Positions 5,013 through 7,144 of a stretch of 7,144 nucleotides of DNA are shown piece by piece (the stretch's first letter is position 1; every line of letters begins with the position of its first letter). Where the stretch lies: assembly GCA_035506435.1 (NCBI GenBank), contig DATJPK010000032.1, positions 1 to 7,144 on the forward strand, given 5' to 3'. The DNA comes from JACTUA01 sp035506435. Lineage in GTDB: Archaea; Halobacteriota; Methanomicrobia; Methanomicrobiales; JACTUA01. The notes under the pieces were generated by a model. That model was not told the origin of the DNA, searched no databases, and worked only from the letters and a program-made list of their open reading frames with translations. The translations under genes and the position numbers were made by a program.

Positions 5013-5861
5013 ATGACACTCTCGCACTCCCTCGCCGGATCGCCCGCCGCCGCGCCCAGGACCATCCTCGTCACCGGGTCCACGGACGGCATCGGAAAGG
5101 CGACGGCAAAGGCCCTCGCCCGGCAGGGTCACCGGGTCCTTCTCCACGGCCGGGACCAGGAGAAGGGCAGGGCAGTTCTCGGCGAACTCGCGTCGGAGGG
5201 GAGCACGGAACCCGATCTCTTCACCGCAGACCTCTCCACCCTGCCGGGAGTGAGGGCCCTTGCCCGCGAAGTCTCCGACCGGTACGAAAGGCTCGACGTG
5301 CTCCTGAACAACGCCGGTATCTACCTGGGCGAACGGGTCCTCACCGCCGACGGGTTCGAGACCACCCTCGCGGTGAACCTGGTCGCGCCCTTCCTGCTGT
5401 CGCACCTCCTCCTCCCCGTCCTTTCGGCGGCGGCCCCGGCCCGGATCGTGAACGTCGCATCGAGCGCCCACTTCGATGCCCCGGGGATCGACTGGGAGAA
5501 CTTGCAGGGGGAACGGGAATACGACGGGTGGGGCGCCTATGCCCGGTCAAAGCTCGGGGTCGTGCTCTTTACCGCCGGGTTCGCCCGGGAACTGGACCCC
5601 GGCGAGATCACGGTGAACTGCCTGCACCCCGGCGTGATCTGCACGAAGCTCCTCCGGTCGGCCTTCCCGGTCTATCCCTGCGACACGCCCGAGGCCGGCT
5701 CACGCACTTCGGTGTACCTCGCGACCTCGCCGCGGGTGGACGGGGTCACCGGGAAGTACTTCGACGGGATGCGGGAAGCCCGGCCGTCAGCGGCCTCCCG
5801 GGACCGGAAGACGCAGGACCGGCTCATCGCCTGGCTCGGGAAGGCCGCCGGCCTGGAATGA
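5013..5861 (+). CDS. Short-chain dehydrogenase/reductase (classical SDR)
   Basis: The 282-residue protein has the classical SDR order: TGSTDGIG nucleotide loop (21-28), HGRD after the second strand (45-48, with R47 suggesting NADP(H) preference), ADL (72-74), NNAG (99-102), N122 in AVNL, NVASSAH with the catalytic Ser at about 150-151, and YARSK with Y176 and K180. NCLHPGVICT (202-211) is the usual segment after the catalytic helix. It should reversibly oxidise an alcohol or reduce a ketone in the cytosol. The overall pattern, including the HPG segment and LLPVL, resembles the retinol dehydrogenase-like SDR branch, but the real substrate cannot be read from sequence. The ATG at 5013 has GGAAGG only two bases upstream, an unusually short spacing, but no other start fits before the first strand. 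The gene is divergent from the methyltransferase and 87 bases before the next gene. Confidence 0.9.
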   Translation: MTLSHSLAGSPAAAPRTILVTGSTDGIGKATAKALARQGHRVLLHGRDQEKGRAVLGELASEGSTEPDLFTADLSTLPGVRALAREVSDRYERLDVLLNNAGIYLGERVLTADGFETTLAVNLVAPFLLSHLLLPVLSAAAPARIVNVASSAHFDAPGIDWENLQGEREYDGWGAYARSKLGVVLFTAGFARELDPGEITVNCLHPGVICTKLLRSAFPVYPCDTPEAGSRTSVYLATSPRVDGVTGKYFDGMREARPSAASRDRKTQDRLIAWLGKAAGLE

Positions 5862-5880
5862 GCGGGCGCCCCGGGCATCG

Positions 5881-5895
5881 TTTCAGGTGGTGAAA
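5881..5895. repeat. Small inverted repeat before the 114-residue gene
   Basis: TTTCA (5881-5885) and TGAAA (5891-5895) are perfect reverse complements around GGTGG, 11 bases before the TATA box at 5907. The position would suit an operator or activator site, but five-base arms can arise by chance. Confidence 0.25.
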
Positions 5896-5906
5896 GGCAG
5901 GCAAAG

Positions 5907-5916
5907 CCATATAACC
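5907..5916 (+). promoter_or_regulatory. TATA box of the 114-residue hypothetical gene
   Basis: CCATATAACC is centred about 26 bases before 5937. A start there would put GGTGAGG (5938-5944) at the extreme 5' end of the mRNA, followed by the ATG at 5949. This gives the gene its own promoter, separate from the SDR gene. Confidence 0.5.
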
Positions 5917-5948
5917 CCGAAAGGGCACATGGCAGCCGGTGAGGAGCC

Positions 5949-6293
5949 ATGGCAGAGTTCGATCTCCTGGATGAATCGTCCGTCGGCCAGCTGGTGAAAA
6001 CCCGGGCCAGGAAGTACGAGGAGGAGCACCCCGGGTGCTCGGTCTGGGCGGGCGACAGGCGCGGGATGTGGGACGTCCGGTTCACCTGCGGGAAGGGGGA
6101 GGCAAGGACCGGGACAGCCTATGTCTCGGCACCTGAAGCGACGGGGTGGGTGCTCCGGATCCACTGGCCGGCGGGAGCGAAGGGGGATATCGACCGGCTG
6201 GACTTCACGAACACCGCGGGGCTCGAAGGGCTGATCCTGAAGGCACTGGAGCTCGAGACCGGGGGAGACAAGCCTCCGAAGAAAAAGCGGTGA
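5949..6293 (+). CDS. Hypothetical protein of 114 residues
   Basis: I do not recognise the family. The protein starts MAEFDLLDESSVGQLVKTRA, then has a charged helix (KYEEEHPG), a patch of short strands rich in aromatic residues (SVWAGDRRGMWDVRF, about 31-45, then TGTAYVSA and WVLRIHWP, 55-74), a DIDRLDFTNTAGLEGLILKALE segment split between loop and helix (80-102), and a basic tail PPKKKR. It has two Cys (30 and 47), no membrane segment and no signal peptide. The alternating strands with an N- and a C-terminal helix suggest a small alpha/beta domain. GGTGAGG four bases before the ATG and an upstream TATA box support the start. It is probably transcribed alone; the next gene has its own promoter. 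Confidence 0.75.
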   Translation: MAEFDLLDESSVGQLVKTRARKYEEEHPGCSVWAGDRRGMWDVRFTCGKGEARTGTAYVSAPEATGWVLRIHWPAGAKGDIDRLDFTNTAGLEGLILKALELETGGDKPPKKKR

Positions 6294-6349
6294 ACCGGGA
6301 TCAGGAAGGCTCGCGGGGCATCTCTCAAAATCCGGGTCTCAGCGCGAGG

Positions 6350-6358
6350 CTTAAATAC
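6350..6358 (+). promoter_or_regulatory. Strong TATA box of the VOC gene (leaderless)
   Basis: CTTAAATAC, preceded by the purine-rich GCGAGG that can serve as TFB site, is the best box A match in the window. Its centre is 27 bases before the ATG at 6381, and no ribosome site lies between, so the mRNA is expected to be leaderless. Confidence 0.65.
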
Positions 6359-6380
6359 GTACCTGTTCCTCGCCTGTCCC

Positions 6381-6764
6381 ATGCCAAACATCGGTTATTT
6401 CGAGATACCGGCCGACAACGTGCCGCGGGCGAAGAAGTTCTACAGCTCCCTCTTCGGGTGGACCATCGGGCCGACGGCAATGCCCGGGTCCATGCCTGCC
6501 GAAGCACAGTACCAGGACGTGAAGTGCGGTGAGCCCATGGAGAACACTCTCGCCATGGGCGGGATGTACAAACGGCAGATGCCCATGACCCCCTTCACCG
6601 CCTATGTCGTCGTGGAGGATTACAAGAAGGTGAGGGCACAGGTGGTGAAGCTCGGTGGGAAGATCCTGCATGAAATGGAGGTCGAGGGCGTCGGCCCGAC
6701 GGCGGTCATCCAGGACACCGAGGGAAACGTCATCGGGTTCTGGCAGCCGATGATGAAGAAATAA
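6381..6764 (+). CDS. VOC/glyoxalase-fold protein
   Basis: The 127-residue protein has the two beta-alpha-beta-beta-beta modules of the vicinal oxygen chelate superfamily: IGYFEIPADNVPRAKKFYSS with LFGW (about 4-27) opens the first, and FTAYVVVEDYKKVRAQVVKL with GGKIL (72-96) the second. The end TAVIQDTEGNVIGFWQP (107-123) is the usual last hairpin. The FEIP and FYSSLFGW pattern places it near the COG3324-type group of uncharacterised VOC proteins. Family members can bind a metal and act on varied small molecules, but here the usual first-strand His and the last-strand acidic residue are not seen (F7/E8 and Q122 lie near those places), so a classical glyoxalase I reaction is unlikely. It is cytosolic. 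The start follows from the leaderless promoter. It converges with the permease gene, each with its own T-run. Confidence 0.85.
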   Translation: MPNIGYFEIPADNVPRAKKFYSSLFGWTIGPTAMPGSMPAEAQYQDVKCGEPMENTLAMGGMYKRQMPMTPFTAYVVVEDYKKVRAQVVKLGGKILHEMEVEGVGPTAVIQDTEGNVIGFWQPMMKK

Positions 6765-6766
6765 TC

Positions 6767-6792
6767 TTTTTTATTCCCGGTTATCCCGGGAA
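6767..6792 (+). terminator. T-run and hairpin terminator after the VOC gene
   Basis: A T6 run (6767-6772) begins two bases after the TAA stop, followed by a 7-bp hairpin, TTCCCGG (6774-6780) with CCGGGAA (6786-6792). The T-run would end the transcript in archaea; the hairpin may stabilise the 3' end or serve readthrough from the other side. Confidence 0.55.
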
Positions 6793-6855
6793 GGACCATC
6801 GACCCCCACCGGGAGCCGGGTTGCGTGGAGTGGCCGGGGACCCCCGGGGTCCATG

Positions 6856-6866
6856 AAAAGAAAAAA
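6856..6866 (-). terminator. T-run terminator of the amino acid permease
   Basis: On the minus strand the sequence after the TGA stop is A, T6, C, T4, an archaeal-type oligo-T terminator. A palindrome GGACCCC/GGGGTCC (6838-6852) lies just beyond it. Confidence 0.5.
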
Positions 6867-6867
6867 T

Positions 6868-7144
6868 TCAGGGTGCCGGGCCCGCTGCCACCGGCGAACG
6901 CCTCCGGTTCAGCACGTAGGCGACGATCCCGATGGCGACCCAGCCGAAACCCACGATGATCGCGTTCCGGCTCAGGTACAGGGAAAGGAAGAGGCAGCTT
7001 GCCACGCCGAGGATCGGGGTGACCGGGTAGAAGGGGACCCGGAACCCCCGTTTCGCGCCCGGCATGGTCCTGCGGAGCTGGAGCAGGCTCGCGTTGATGA
7101 AGAAGAAAGTGACGAGGGTCCCGAAGTTGAAGATCGAGGCGAGC
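6868..7144 (-). CDS. APC-family amino acid permease, C-terminal part
   Basis: The frame is open from the right edge of the window to the TGA at 6868, giving the last 91 residues. They hold three membrane helices (about 4-23, 42-58 and 61-78 of the visible part). Between the first two lies the loop LRRTMPGAKRGFRVPFYPVT. The R(R)xxPxxxRxFRVPxYPxxP pattern in this loop is characteristic of the amino acid-polyamine-organocation (APC) superfamily, cationic amino acid transporter/YfnA-like branch, near its C-terminus. The tail NRRRSPVAAGPAP is short and probably cytoplasmic. The protein should be a secondary transporter for an amino acid or amine in the cell membrane; the substrate cannot be told from this part. 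The gene is convergent with the VOC gene, separated by 103 bases with a terminator on each strand. Confidence 0.85.
   Translation of the reverse strand, partial: LASIFNFGTLVTFFFINASLLQLRRTMPGAKRGFRVPFYPVTPILGVASCLFLSLYLSRNAIIVGFGWVAIGIVAYVLNRRRSPVAAGPAP

Noticed and set aside
4958..5893. 311-codon open frame on the plus strand overlapping the SDR gene
   Set aside because: Arg/Pro/Gly-rich shadow frame; the SDR frame has all the catalytic motifs.
1..7144. CRISPR array, tRNA, rRNA, insertion sequence or defence island
   Set aside because: Read on both strands, no regularly spaced direct repeats, no tRNA-like cloverleaf, no transposase motif and no known defence genes were seen.

Overview
The window looks like a piece of a GC-rich (about 65% by eye) methanogenic archaeon, most likely a member of the Methanomicrobiales. 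The signs are archaeal TATA boxes about 26 bases before the expected transcript start, several genes that appear to be read from leaderless or nearly leaderless mRNAs, Shine-Dalgarno sites of the GGTGA/GGAG type, short T-run terminators, and protein families common in methanogens (a VapB-like/DUF7557 protein, a beta-CASP nuclease, a tandem CDGSH protein, a TIGR04371-like sugar O-methyltransferase). No tRNA, rRNA, insertion sequence, CRISPR array or phage gene was seen. The assignment to an organism is inference.

Layout from left to right. (1) A minus-strand ribbon-helix-helix-like protein runs off the left edge (1-252). It is divergent from a 74-residue protein with two membrane helices (434-658, plus). 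(2) That small gene converges with a 520-residue metallo-beta-lactamase/beta-CASP hydrolase with all seven family motifs (710-2272, minus), probably an RNA-processing nuclease. A small winged-helix-like protein (2468-2761, plus) is divergent from it across a 195-base AT-rich promoter region. This gene is lower in GC (about 54%), and its start region holds a 7-codon upstream reading frame or a one-base frameshift in a G6 run. (3) After a terminator hairpin and a 231-base gap with a second strong hairpin comes a CDGSH / divergent 4Fe-4S / CDGSH iron-sulfur protein (2993-3673, plus). Its stop codon shares a palindrome with the stop of the convergent sugar O-methyltransferase-like gene (3685-4890, minus). 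(4) Divergent from the methyltransferase is a classical short-chain dehydrogenase/reductase (5013-5861, plus), then an unrecognised 114-residue protein (5949-6293, plus) and a VOC/glyoxalase-fold protein (6381-6764, plus) with a textbook TATA box and a leaderless start. (5) The right edge holds the C-terminal end of an APC-family amino acid permease (6868-7144, minus).

Genes mostly have their own promoter and change strand often, so this looks like a set of single-gene transcription units and not one operon or one pathway. The clearest possible functional pair is the winged-helix protein and the beta-CASP hydrolase, which share a divergent control region. The best points for follow-up are the G6/upstream ORF at the winged-helix gene, the three-module iron-sulfur protein, the enlarged loop of the beta-CASP enzyme, and the two compact intergenic hairpins. 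I did not find a clear multi-gene novel system.
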